Assembly: GCF_001544555.2 (NCBI RefSeq)
Contig: NZ_FCOK02000049.1
Coordinates: 1 to 64,000, forward strand
From: Caballeronia udeis
GTDB lineage: Bacteria > Pseudomonadota > Gammaproteobacteria > Burkholderiales > Burkholderiaceae
Length of the DNA: 64,000 nucleotides
Direction: 5' to 3'
Below the pieces are notes generated by a model. It was not told the origin of the DNA. It saw only the letters and a program-made list of their open reading frames with translations, and made no database searches. Made by a program: the position numbers and the translations under genes. Below, piece after piece: positions 44,932-53,167 of this stretch (the stretch's first letter is position 1; every line of letters begins with the position of its first letter).

Positions 44932-45798
44932 TTAACGCATCATCCGTCGACGGAACAATACCGCGCAGATGAAAAACGGCACGATGGCATAGGCTGCAAG
45001 TACGGCCACATGCAGCACGACATGTTCTGCCGGCCGGTCGAGCATCGCGGGCCGGATCAGCGCGACCGCGTGCGACAACGGCAACAATAGCGAGACGTTT
45101 TGCGCCACCGCCGGCAATTGCGTGAGCGGGAAGAACACGCCGGATAGCAGCAACATGGGCGTGAGCGCGAGCGTCTGGTAGAACATGAAGAAGTCGTAAC
45201 TCGGCGCCACCGCGGTCACGATCATCGCCGTGCTGGAGAACGCCAGACCGGTCAGGACAATCACGGGCAACGCATAAAGCATGGTCGGAAAACTCGCGTA
45301 GCCGAGCACGCCGGCCACCAGCATGATCGCCACGCCGGAAAGCACCGACTTGCTCGCGGCCCACACAATTTCCGCGAGCACGATGTCGCCCAAAGTCAGC
45401 GGCGTATGCATGATCGCTTCCCACGTGCGCTGCACATGCATGCGCGAGAAGCCGGAGTACATGGCCTCGAAACTCGCCGACATCATCACGCTCGAGGCCA
45501 CCGTCCCTGCCGCGAGAAACGCGATGTACGAAACGCCGTCCACGTGACCGACCATCAGGCCGAGCCCGAGACCCAGTCCGAACAGATAAATCATGGGATC
45601 GGCGAGGTTGCCGAACATCGACGCAATCGCGAGTTTTTTCCAGACGAGATAATTCCGCCGCCAGACCGACATCCAGTTCGATGCGTTCGCGGGCATCGCG
45701 CTGAGGAGCGGTTCGCGTTGAGGCTGGCGCACCGTACGCGTTGCACTAGGAGAGGACTCAGGGGACTCAGCGGTGTTCACATTCGGTTCGCTCGACAT
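44932..45798 (-). CDS. nodJ: ABC-2 type permease, NodJ-like
   Basis: Protein of 288 residues with a 45-residue hydrophilic N-terminus and about six membrane helices; it matches the NodJ/DrrB ABC-2 permease family (KKLAIASMFGNLADPMIYLFGLGLGLG and the following export-loop signature). Non-rhizobial Burkholderiaceae commonly carry this pair; here there is no nodulation gene nearby, so the exported compound is unknown (a lipid-linked saccharide or lipo-oligosaccharide is one guess). It begins 3 bases after the stop of the NodI-type ATPase gene. Confidence 0.85.
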   Translation of the reverse strand: MSSEPNVNTAESPESSPSATRTVRQPQREPLLSAMPANASNWMSVWRRNYLVWKKLAIASMFGNLADPMIYLFGLGLGLGLMVGHVDGVSYIAFLAAGTVASSVMMSASFEAMYSGFSRMHVQRTWEAIMHTPLTLGDIVLAEIVWAASKSVLSGVAIMLVAGVLGYASFPTMLYALPVIVLTGLAFSSTAMIVTAVAPSYDFFMFYQTLALTPMLLLSGVFFPLTQLPAVAQNVSLLLPLSHAVALIRPAMLDRPAEHVVLHVAVLAAYAIVPFFICAVLFRRRMMR

Positions 45799-45801
45799 CG
45801 A

Positions 45802-46767
45802 TCAGTCCACCATCTCGCGCCCGGTCAGGCGCAAAAACACATCTTCAAGATTTGCCGGCCGGTGCAGATAACGCACGCCAGGCCGTCCCTTTACGCGCTG
45901 ATGCACGGGCGCGGGGTCATCGACGTAACAAAACAGGGTCTCGCCGCTGATCTCCATACGGGCGACGAACGGCAGGAGTTCTTCGCGAAGGGCTTGCGGA
46001 TCGGGACCGTAGATCTCGATCACGTCGCAGCCGATCACCCGCTGGATCAGGTCGTCGGGTTTGCCTTCCGCTACCTTGCGGCCTTCCTCGATCACGCACA
46101 GCCGGTCGCAAAGCCGTTCGGCCTCCTCCATGAAGTGCGTGGTGAGCAGAATCGTCTTGCCGCGTGCAAGCAGCGAGCGCAGCCGTTCCCAGATCAGGTG
46201 CCGCGCTTGCGGATCGAGTCCGGTGGTCGGTTCGTCCATGACCAGCACGTCGGGATCGTTGACGAGTGCGCGCGCGAGCGTGAGCCGACGCTTCATTCCG
46301 CCCGACAACTCACCTACCCGTGCGTTCGCCTTGCTTTCCAGCCGGGCGAATTCGAGCAGCGACGGCACCACGGCTTCAATCTCGCTGCCGCTCATGCCGA
46401 AATAACGGCCGAAAACGAGCAGGTTTTCGCGGACGGTGAAGTCCGGATCGAGGTTGTCGAATTGCGGCACCACGCCCACGCGGCGCCGGGCATAACGGGC
46501 GCGACCGGGAATGGGTTCGTCCACAAGACGGATCGTGCCTGCATCCGGCGCGGTCAGGCCGAGCAGCATCTTGAGCGTGGTGGTCTTGCCCGCGCCGTTG
46601 GGGCCAAGCAGGCCGAAACACTCGCCGGGCAAAACGTGGAACGACAGGCCGTTGACGACGGTCTTGTCACCGTAATGTTTTTCGACGTCAATAAACTCGA
46701 TCGCCGGATTTCCCGGCGCGGCAGTCGTGCGGTTTGCGTCGGCGGGTAACACTGCTGCATCTGACAT
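45802..46767 (-). CDS. nodI: ABC exporter ATP-binding protein, NodI-like
   Basis: Protein of 321 residues of the NodI/DrrA ABC class. Walker A is GPNGAGKTT at about 54-62, the signature is LSGGMKRRL, Walker B is VLVMDEPTTGLDPQ, and the C-terminal extension ends in HRPANLEDVFLRLTGREMVD as in NodI. It couples ATP hydrolysis to export through the NodJ-like permease encoded immediately downstream. The two-gene operon fits the ancestral betaproteobacterial nodIJ from which rhizobial nodIJ are thought to derive. Confidence 0.88.
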   Translation of the reverse strand: MSDAAVLPADANRTTAAPGNPAIEFIDVEKHYGDKTVVNGLSFHVLPGECFGLLGPNGAGKTTTLKMLLGLTAPDAGTIRLVDEPIPGRARYARRRVGVVPQFDNLDPDFTVRENLLVFGRYFGMSGSEIEAVVPSLLEFARLESKANARVGELSGGMKRRLTLARALVNDPDVLVMDEPTTGLDPQARHLIWERLRSLLARGKTILLTTHFMEEAERLCDRLCVIEEGRKVAEGKPDDLIQRVIGCDVIEIYGPDPQALREELLPFVARMEISGETLFCYVDDPAPVHQRVKGRPGVRYLHRPANLEDVFLRLTGREMVD

Positions 46768-47167
46768 GCGCGAACTCAGGTGTTGGGTCGGAAGTTGGCT
46801 CTTAAAACAAGCTAACTAGTTTAATCGATTGCACCAACGAGGCGCGTCCCTCTGTCTGAACTGCACTGCGGGCGCGCACGGGGGCCATTTTGTGGTCGCC
46901 GGACGCTTTCGCGAAGCTTGGGCTAATGACCTGAAGGCCCGCCCATCAAGGGACTCACGGACCTGGCACGGTGTCCGCTTGGCGTTCGCCAAGCGACCGG
47001 GCCGCATTAGCGTTTTCCATCGTTGCCACCGTTTCAGGGACGCACCATGATGAAGGCAACGCGGCCCGGGTTTTGTCGCCCGCCCGGCCCACGGGGCAGA
47101 ATCTGCAAGACTATGACGACCGTTTTTTGATGCCCTTTGCTGCCTTCATGCAGCGCGGAGAACCACC
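46768..47167. promoter_or_regulatory. Divergent intergenic region nodI-like / universal stress gene
   Basis: About 400 bases without a gene. It contains a perfect nine-base palindrome CGCTTGGCG-TT-CGCCAAGCG at 46976-46995 and other GC-rich symmetric runs. Promoters for the ABC exporter and the stress-protein gene should lie here. Open frames crossing it are not supported. Confidence 0.5.
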
Positions 47168-47674
47168 ATGGCGAGCTACCGAAAAATCCTGTTGTGTTAC
47201 GACGGTTCCCGCGAGGGGCGCAAGGCGTTACGTGACGGCGCGAATCTGGCGCTTGACCTGAAAGCCGAAACGCATGTGCTTGCCGTTGTCGACATGCGCT
47301 CCAGCATCGCCCAAAGCGCCGGCCTCCTCACCGATATGGCATGCGGCCGTTTCGAAGACGCCGCCCGGGACATCCTGCGCGAAGGCGTGGAGTGGCTGAC
47401 CGAACGGGGTGTTCCGGCGCAGGGCCACTTTGCGTTCGGCCATCCTATCGATGAAATCGCGGGGCTCGCGCAGAGCTTGCAGGTGGATCTGGTGGTGGTG
47501 GGACACCGGTGCCGCACGGGTCTCGCGCGCTGGTGGATGGGCTCGGGCAACACGCCGCTGATGGATCGGGTGTCATGCAGCATTTTGGTGGCAGTGTCGC
47601 CAACGGGTACATCTGCCGAGGAGGAAGACGCTGCACACGCCGCGATGCCCGCGAAAGCCGAGGCGAATGTTTGA
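47168..47674 (+). CDS. Universal stress protein (UspA family)
   Basis: Protein of 168 residues with a Rossmann-like UspA fold: starts MASYRKILLCYDGSREGRKALRDGANL and ends with the ATP-binding-type motif GHRCRTGLARWWMGSGNTPLMD plus a 25-residue acidic/Ala tail. The G-x2-G-x9-G spacing is slightly altered by the Trp-Trp insertion, so ATP binding is possible but not certain. The substrate or partner is unknown. It is transcribed alone. Confidence 0.9.
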   Translation: MASYRKILLCYDGSREGRKALRDGANLALDLKAETHVLAVVDMRSSIAQSAGLLTDMACGRFEDAARDILREGVEWLTERGVPAQGHFAFGHPIDEIAGLAQSLQVDLVVVGHRCRTGLARWWMGSGNTPLMDRVSCSILVAVSPTGTSAEEEDAAHAAMPAKAEANV

Positions 47675-47768
47675 TGCGGCCCGCCGGCGTGGGCTGAGGG
47701 CGCGGGCCCGGAGCAAAAAAACGGCCAAGCCGGGGTTCGCTATCAGGCTATCAGGATCAGGCTATCAA

Positions 47769-47805
47769 CCCGCAGCAACAGGGCGAACAGTCCTGTTGCT
47801 GTGGG
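47769..47805. terminator. GC-rich hairpin downstream of DUF2939 gene
   Basis: Fourteen-base arms (CCCGCAGCAACAGG / CCTGTTGCTGTGGG, one G-T pair) immediately beyond the minus-strand DUF2939 stop. It is followed by short repeats of GGCTATCAG rather than a U-run, so it is a terminator candidate or an RNA-stabilising hairpin. Confidence 0.5.
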
Positions 47806-47821
47806 AAAGCCGATCAATCGC

Positions 47822-48463
47822 CTAGCTGCCGTTCAGCTCCACCGCGACCAGTTTCCACGAGAACAACCCGTAGCGCCGAAAAATGGCTGAATAGCGTGCG
47901 TCGCCGGTGCCGTGCTGGTAGTTCACCGCGAAGGTATCGAAACTTCGATACCCCGCCGTAGTTTGCGGCGGCGGCTTCGGTGCGGGCGGCGAAGCGACGG
48001 TAGGCGCCGGTTGGGCGGGCGCCGGCTGCGGCTGAGGCGCTGGCACGGCTCCCGGAGCCACGGCAACAGCGCCGCTTGCCTCGGACGGAACCGGTGGTTT
48101 CTCGCCCGGATCGCCTCGTGGGGGAATGCCATTGAGGATCGCGGCCACGCCGTCGGGCGTGGCATACGAGTCAACCAGCGGGCCGATTAGCGCTGCGCCA
48201 ATCATGGCGCCGATCATCGCTAACGGATTGCCGCTCTTCTGTATGTCGATCTTTCGCGTCAACAACTGCCCGACCTGGTCCTTCAGGCTTTCACGCAGCA
48301 GCGGAAAGTCGACATACTGATTCACCGTTTGAGCGTCACGGGCGTCGGCGGCGCGCTTCAACCGGTCGAGCGCTATATACGGCGACGCATAGATCCAGCC
48401 GAGTACCGCCACGACAATAACAACCAACAACGCAATGACAACGGACTTGCTGGTACGGGACAT
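47822..48463 (-). CDS. DUF2939 domain protein
   Basis: Protein of 213 residues with one N-terminal membrane helix (VVIALLVVIVVAVLGWIYASPYIA) and a periplasmic DUF2939 domain (DRLKRAADARDAQTVNQYVDFPLLRESLKDQ). A proline-rich linker (QPQPAPAQPAPTVASPPAPKPPP) separates it from the C-terminal half, which ends FSWKLVAVELNGS. The function of DUF2939 is not established. The gene is alone on its strand, with a hairpin after the stop. Confidence 0.85.
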   Translation of the reverse strand: MSRTSKSVVIALLVVIVVAVLGWIYASPYIALDRLKRAADARDAQTVNQYVDFPLLRESLKDQVGQLLTRKIDIQKSGNPLAMIGAMIGAALIGPLVDSYATPDGVAAILNGIPPRGDPGEKPPVPSEASGAVAVAPGAVPAPQPQPAPAQPAPTVASPPAPKPPPQTTAGYRSFDTFAVNYQHGTGDARYSAIFRRYGLFSWKLVAVELNGS

Positions 48464-48614
48464 ACGCTAAGGCGCCTTTTGGCTGATGAGGTGGATGCGG
48501 CTCGAATGCACGAGTAGAGAGTAGAAACCAGAAACGACTCGACCCTTCAGATGGACCGCAACGGCGCCAGAATTATCCCTGCTTCACCCCTGTAAATTCT
48601 ATTGTTTCTTCGAA

Positions 48615-49001
48615 TCAGGCGAGTAATCCGCCTTCAGCGCCCGCACGCTCCTCGTCGATACAGCGGTCGATCATGCGCGATACCGCTGCAATATTGCCGA
48701 CCATGATGACCCGCGATTCACCGCGATAAACCCGCACCGGCGCACGTTGTTCGGCCTGCGTATGCACCGATGCACTCAGCGATACCCGGGCGAATGCCGG
48801 TTGCCGCGAAGGCAGGACGGGCAGTTCGTCGAAGAGATCGGGGGTGTCGGCGGGCTTTGGTGTCTTGCAGGAGATCAGCGAGCGCAGGTGCCGCAAGCGG
48901 CCGAACTCGCGGAATTGCCGAAACGACAGCGGCGCACGTGCCGTCGGCGCGAACGATGCGGATAAAAAAGAAGCAGAAAACAGCCGGGCGAATCGTTCCA
49001 T
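48615..49001 (-). CDS. Hypothetical protein downstream of lexA
   Basis: Protein of 128 residues beginning MERFARLFSASFLSASF. It has no membrane helix beyond a short N-terminal hydrophobic patch, and the C-terminal half (SRVIMVGNIAAVSRMIDRCIDEERA) resembles a small conserved domain. A similar hypothetical gene is often next to lexA in Burkholderiaceae, but I cannot name the family. It lies 160 bases after lexA on the same strand and could be SOS-controlled through read-through. Confidence 0.6.
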   Translation of the reverse strand: MERFARLFSASFLSASFAPTARAPLSFRQFREFGRLRHLRSLISCKTPKPADTPDLFDELPVLPSRQPAFARVSLSASVHTQAEQRAPVRVYRGESRVIMVGNIAAVSRMIDRCIDEERAGAEGGLLA

Positions 49002-49163
49002 GATGTTTCTCCGATAACCGATGATCGATAACAATAGGACGCGCACCGGTTCATCGCGGATGCGATGTCCGTCACGCTTTATAGGGCCGGAATTCAAGGG
49101 CAGCGCGGCTGGGAGCGGGAACACCCGGAACACCCGCCGCCCTGCAAAATCAGAAACCAGAAA

Positions 49164-49820
49164 TCAAAGCTCGCCGGAACGAATCAACCCGACCGCAATA
49201 CCTTCCAGCGCAAAGTCATCACTGCCTGACGCCACGAAGATGTTCTCGTAATCAGGATTTTCAGCGATCAATTCAACACCATCCGGACGACGTTTCCAGC
49301 GTTTCACCGTGACGTCGTCGCCGAGCCGGGCCACGACTATCTGCCCGTCCTTCGCCTCGTTTTTCTTCTGCACGGCGAGCAGATCACCGTCGAAGATGCC
49401 CGCGTCGCGCATGGAAAGACCACGCACCTTCAACAGATAGTCCGGCTTGCTGGAGAACAGCGCCGGGTCGCAGGCGAAATGCTGGGAGATATGTTCCTGC
49501 GCGAGGATCGGGCTACCGGCCGCCACGCGCCCGACCAGCGGCAACGACAATTGCATGATGCTGGCATGGGGCAGCGTGAACTGATGAGGACCATCGTCAA
49601 GGCCGCCATTGGTCAGCAAGCGAATGCCGCGCGATGAACCCGCGGCCAGTTCGATCACCCCTTTACGCGCCAGCGCCCGGAGATGCTCTTCGGCGGAATT
49701 AGCGGAGCTAAAACCAAGTTCGGCTGCGATCTCGGCGCGTGTGGGCGGAAAGCCCGTGCGTTCGATCGCACGCTGGATCAGTTCGAAAACCTCTTGCTGC
49801 CGCGCAGTCAGTTTGCTCAT
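49164..49820 (-). CDS. lexA: SOS repressor LexA
   Basis: Protein of 218 residues. The N-terminal winged helix (MSKLTARQQEVFELIQRAIERTGFPPTRAEIAAELGFSS) binds SOS boxes; the C-terminal S24 peptidase domain has the Ser-Lys dyad (Ser in LSMRDAGIFDGD, Lys in AKDGQIVVARLGDDVTVKRW) that drives RecA-stimulated self-cleavage at the Ala-Gly of VAAGSPI. The start at 49820 is chosen by the family N-terminus, while a longer frame extends through the SOS boxes to 49913. Two SOS boxes lie just upstream, so it represses itself. Confidence 0.96.
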   Translation of the reverse strand: MSKLTARQQEVFELIQRAIERTGFPPTRAEIAAELGFSSANSAEEHLRALARKGVIELAAGSSRGIRLLTNGGLDDGPHQFTLPHASIMQLSLPLVGRVAAGSPILAQEHISQHFACDPALFSSKPDYLLKVRGLSMRDAGIFDGDLLAVQKKNEAKDGQIVVARLGDDVTVKRWKRRPDGVELIAENPDYENIFVASGSDDFALEGIAVGLIRSGEL

Positions 49821-49860
49821 TTTGGTCACGTGCTTTTGCCCCTTTATGGCCGGTCGTCCA

Positions 49861-49876
49861 CTGTATGGATGAACAG
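49861..49876. promoter_or_regulatory. SOS box 1 (CTGT-N8-ACAG) before lexA
   Basis: The exact consensus frame CTGT-N8-ACAG begins 40 bases upstream of the lexA start. Together with the second box it should allow tight autoregulation by LexA. Confidence 0.88.
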
Positions 49877-49880
49877 ATAC

Positions 49881-49896
49881 CTGTAGTTTTATACAG
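49881..49896. promoter_or_regulatory. SOS box 2 (CTGT-N8-ACAG) before lexA
   Basis: Second LexA site, 20 bases from the first, with the AT-rich core AGTTTTAT closer to the strong TACTGTATATAAAACTACAGTA-type operator. The two boxes on the same DNA face suggest cooperative binding. Confidence 0.9.
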
Positions 49897-50043
49897 TATT
49901 CGACGCTTTTCAAGCTTTACTTTAAGTTCGGCGTCGTCAGAACCACACGGAGCCCAAAATCCGGTGCTTCAACGCCTGTTTGATGGCCGCAACGCCGCTT
50001 CCAGCCGTCATTAGCACTTTTTCATCTAAAAGAATGAATAACA

Positions 50044-50058
50044 ATTATTTTTAATAAT
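50044..50058. promoter_or_regulatory. AT-rich palindrome upstream of sbp (candidate CysB site)
   Basis: Perfect arms ATTATT / AATAAT with a three-base spacer, within an AT-rich patch (50030-50062) about 55 bases before the sbp start. CysB binds AT-rich degenerate sites at sulfate-uptake promoters and cysB lies in this cluster, so the assignment is reasonable but unproven. Confidence 0.5.
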
Positions 50059-50112
50059 GAAAGCCCGTCGATAGACTCGGCTGCTCAAACACATAAGGCG
50101 GAGAACGGGGCA

Positions 50113-51162
50113 ATGCTGAGTCGGAATTCGGGGTGGGGCGCACGTGCAAGGAAGCTGTTTGCCACGGCGGTGATCGGGGCAGCGGCGGCGAGCGGGATGA
50201 CCGCGGGAATGATCGCGCAAGCGCATGCCGACACGTCGTTCCTCAACGTGTCGTACGACCCGACGCGTGAGCTGTACCAGGAATTCAATCAGGCATTCGG
50301 CAAGAAATGGAAGGCTGAAACCGGTGAAACCATCACGTTCAAGCAATCGCACGGCGGCTCGGGCGGTCAGGCGCGCTCGGTTCTCGACGGCTTGCAGGCT
50401 GACGTCGTGACGCTGGCGCTCGCTTACGACATTGATGCGCTCGCAGCCAAGGGACTGGTCGCCCAGGACTGGCAAAAGCGCTTGCCGGACAACGCGTCGC
50501 CGTACACATCGACGATCGTGTTCCTCGTGCGCAAGGGCAACCCGAAGCAGATCAAGGACTGGCCGGATCTGCTCAAGCCGGGTGTGTCTATCGTGACGCC
50601 GAATCCGAAGACGTCGGGCGGCGCGCGCTGGAACTACCTTGCGGCGTGGGCGTATGCAGAACATCTGCCAGGCGGCAACGCGACGACCGCGAAGGACTTC
50701 GTGACCAAGCTCTATAAGAATGCCGGCGTGCTGGATTCGGGCGCACGGGGCGCGACGACGAGTTTCGTGCAACGTGGTCAGGGCGATGTGCTGATCGCGT
50801 GGGAAAACGAGGCGTTCCTGTCGTTGAAGGAATTCGGTTCGGACAAATTCGAGATCGTGGTGCCGTCGGTGAGCATCCTGGCCGAGCCGCCGGTGGCGGT
50901 CGTCGACAAGGTGGTCGATCGTCACGGCACGCGCAAACTGGCCGAGGCTTACCTCAAGTATCTGTATAGCGAAGAAGGTCAGGAGATCGCCGCGCGCAAT
51001 TTCTATCGGCCGCGTTCCACGGCTGTTCCCGCCGCGCTGACGAAGCAGTTCCCGAAGATCAAGCTCTACACCATCGACGACTCGTTCGGTGGCTGGGCCA
51101 ACGCACAAAAGACGCATTTCGCCGATGGCGGGGTGTTCGATTCGATCTACCAGCCGCAGTAA
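50113..51162 (+). CDS. sbp: Sulfate/thiosulfate-binding periplasmic protein
   Basis: Protein of 349 residues with a long signal peptide (through AQAHA near residue 40) and a type-II periplasmic-binding fold for sulfate. The family's TLLNVSYDPTRELY-like start (here FLNVSYDPTRELYQEFN), the KQSHGGSGGQARSVLDGLQADV anion pocket and the NPKTSGGARWNYLAAW segment are present. It is the first gene of the sbp-cysT-cysW-cysA-cysB cluster and delivers sulfate to the CysTWA importer. Confidence 0.95.
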   Translation: MLSRNSGWGARARKLFATAVIGAAAASGMTAGMIAQAHADTSFLNVSYDPTRELYQEFNQAFGKKWKAETGETITFKQSHGGSGGQARSVLDGLQADVVTLALAYDIDALAAKGLVAQDWQKRLPDNASPYTSTIVFLVRKGNPKQIKDWPDLLKPGVSIVTPNPKTSGGARWNYLAAWAYAEHLPGGNATTAKDFVTKLYKNAGVLDSGARGATTSFVQRGQGDVLIAWENEAFLSLKEFGSDKFEIVVPSVSILAEPPVAVVDKVVDRHGTRKLAEAYLKYLYSEEGQEIAARNFYRPRSTAVPAALTKQFPKIKLYTIDDSFGGWANAQKTHFADGGVFDSIYQPQ

Positions 51163-51329
51163 GCATGGCGGTTTGAAGGGCAGCATCGCCGGCGCTTGCG
51201 CGCTCGCGGTGCTGTAGTCGTAAAAGAAGCTTGAATAAAACCACGGCCGCATAGACGGCCAGGAAACCCACCCGAAGCTCGACCCCGAAGCGCCGTCCCC
51301 GCGGCGCGGCGGAACTGGATGATTCACGC

Positions 51330-52226
51330 ATGACGACTTTCACTTTCCGCAAGCCCAGCGCACTGCCGGGCTTCGGCCTGACGCTCGGCATCACGGTGGC
51401 GTATTTGAGCCTCGTGGTGCTGATTCCGCTCGCCGCGACCTTCGCCAAGACGGCCACGCTCGACTGGGCGACGTTCGTGCGCGCGGTGACTTCGCCGCGT
51501 GTGATGGCGTCGTATCGGCTGACGTTTACGGCGGCTCTCGGCGGCGCGCTGATCAACGCCGTGTTCGGCTTCCTGGTGGCCTGGGTGCTGGTGCGCTACA
51601 CGTTCCCGTTCAAGCGCGTGGTGGACGCCGTCGTCGATCTGCCGTTTGCGTTGCCGACTTCTGTTGCCGGCATCGCGCTGGCCGCCGTGTACGCACCGAA
51701 TGGCTGGATCGGCCAGTTTTTCGCGCCGCTCGGGATCAAGGTGGCTTTCACGCCGTTGGGCGTGCTCGTGGCGCTGACGTTTATTGGCTTGCCGTTTGTC
51801 GTGCGAACCGTGCAGCCCGTGCTGGAAGATTTCGAGCGCGAGCAGGAAGAAGCGGCCGCGTGCCTTGGCGCCACGCGTTGGCTGACGTTTCGCCGCGTGG
51901 TGCTGCCATCGCTGTTTCCCGCAATCCTGACCGGTTTCGCGCTCGCGTTCGCGCGTGCACTGGGCGAATACGGGTCGGTGATTTTCATCGCCGGAAATGT
52001 ACCGATGAAGTCCGAAATCACGTCGCTGCTGATCATCACCAAGCTCGAACAATACGACTACGCCGGGGCGACCGCGATCGCCGTGGTAATGCTGTGCGTG
52101 TCGTTCCTGATGCTGCTGCTGATCAATACGCTGCAATGGTTCCTGCAACGGCGTACGAGCCGCGGCGGAGCGGGTCCCGCACCCGCTTCGGCCGGTGCGT
52201 TGCATATCGACGGGGCGAAAGCATGA
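51330..52226 (+). CDS. cysT: Sulfate ABC transporter permease CysT
   Basis: Protein of 298 residues with six membrane helices and the sulfate-permease EAA loop (EQEEAAACLGATRWLTFRRVVLPSL). It pairs with CysW as the channel of the importer. It begins 167 bases after sbp, and its TGA overlaps the ATG of cysW (ATGA), so the two are translationally coupled. Confidence 0.95.
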   Translation: MTTFTFRKPSALPGFGLTLGITVAYLSLVVLIPLAATFAKTATLDWATFVRAVTSPRVMASYRLTFTAALGGALINAVFGFLVAWVLVRYTFPFKRVVDAVVDLPFALPTSVAGIALAAVYAPNGWIGQFFAPLGIKVAFTPLGVLVALTFIGLPFVVRTVQPVLEDFEREQEEAAACLGATRWLTFRRVVLPSLFPAILTGFALAFARALGEYGSVIFIAGNVPMKSEITSLLIITKLEQYDYAGATAIAVVMLCVSFLMLLLINTLQWFLQRRTSRGGAGPAPASAGALHIDGAKA

Positions 52227-53152
52227 GTGCGGCCAACCAGAATGCGGTAGGCGCGACCGTGTCCCGCGTGACGGAACACCAGCTCGATCCGGTCACCGAA
52301 CCGCGCGCCGTGCGCTGGGTCCTGACGATCATCGCGCTGATTTTCCTGGCGCTGTTTCTTGTCGTGCCGCTCGTTGCCGTGTTTGCGCAGGCGTTTGCGA
52401 AGGGCGTGGACTACTACTTCGATTCGCTGAAAGACCCCGACGCGTGGTCAGCCATCAAACTCACGCTGATTGTTGCCGCTATTGCGGTGCCGCTGAACGT
52501 GGTGTTCGGGTTGGCGGCGTCGTGGTCCATCGCGAAGTTCGAATTCCGCGGCAAAGCCCTCCTCACGACGCTGATCGATTTGCCGTTTTCAGTCTCGCCA
52601 GTCGTCTCAGGGCTGATCTACGTGCTGATGTTCGGCGCACAGGGGTGGTTTGGCCCCTGGCTCATCGATCACAACGTGCAGATCATCTTCGCCGTGCCCG
52701 GCATCGTGCTGGCGACGATCTTCGTCACGTTCCCGTTTGTCGCACGCGAGCTGATCCCGCTGATGCAGGCGCAAGGCAACGATGAGGAAGAAGCCGCACA
52801 CGTGCTTGGCGCGTCGGGCTGGCAGATCTTCCGCCGCGTGACCTTGCCGAACGTGAAGTGGGGTCTGCTGTACGGCGTGATTCTCTGCAATGCCCGGGCG
52901 ATGGGCGAGTTCGGCGCGGTATCGGTGGTATCGGGCCACATTCGCGGACAAACCGACACCATGCCGCTGCATGTCGAGATCCTCTACAACGAGTACAACT
53001 TTTCGGCAGCTTTCGCCGTGGCGTCGCTGCTTGCGTTGCTCGCGCTCGTCACGCTCGCGCTCAAGCTGCTCGCCGAGCGCCGCATGTCGCAATCGATTGA
53101 AGCGGTGCAGGCACGGCCCGCCGATATGCCGGTCGCGTCAATCCAGAACTAG
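52223..53152 (+). CDS. cysW: Sulfate ABC transporter permease CysW
   Basis: Protein of 309 residues with six membrane helices; EAA loop EEEAAHVLGASGWQIFRRVTLPNVKWGLLYG. It starts at 52223 by overlap with the cysT stop (a longer open reading continues to 51860 but would run through cysT). It is followed by cysA after 15 bases. Confidence 0.95.
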   Translation: MSAANQNAVGATVSRVTEHQLDPVTEPRAVRWVLTIIALIFLALFLVVPLVAVFAQAFAKGVDYYFDSLKDPDAWSAIKLTLIVAAIAVPLNVVFGLAASWSIAKFEFRGKALLTTLIDLPFSVSPVVSGLIYVLMFGAQGWFGPWLIDHNVQIIFAVPGIVLATIFVTFPFVARELIPLMQAQGNDEEEAAHVLGASGWQIFRRVTLPNVKWGLLYGVILCNARAMGEFGAVSVVSGHIRGQTDTMPLHVEILYNEYNFSAAFAVASLLALLALVTLALKLLAERRMSQSIEAVQARPADMPVASIQN

Positions 53153-53167
53153 AAGGCGAAAATCACC

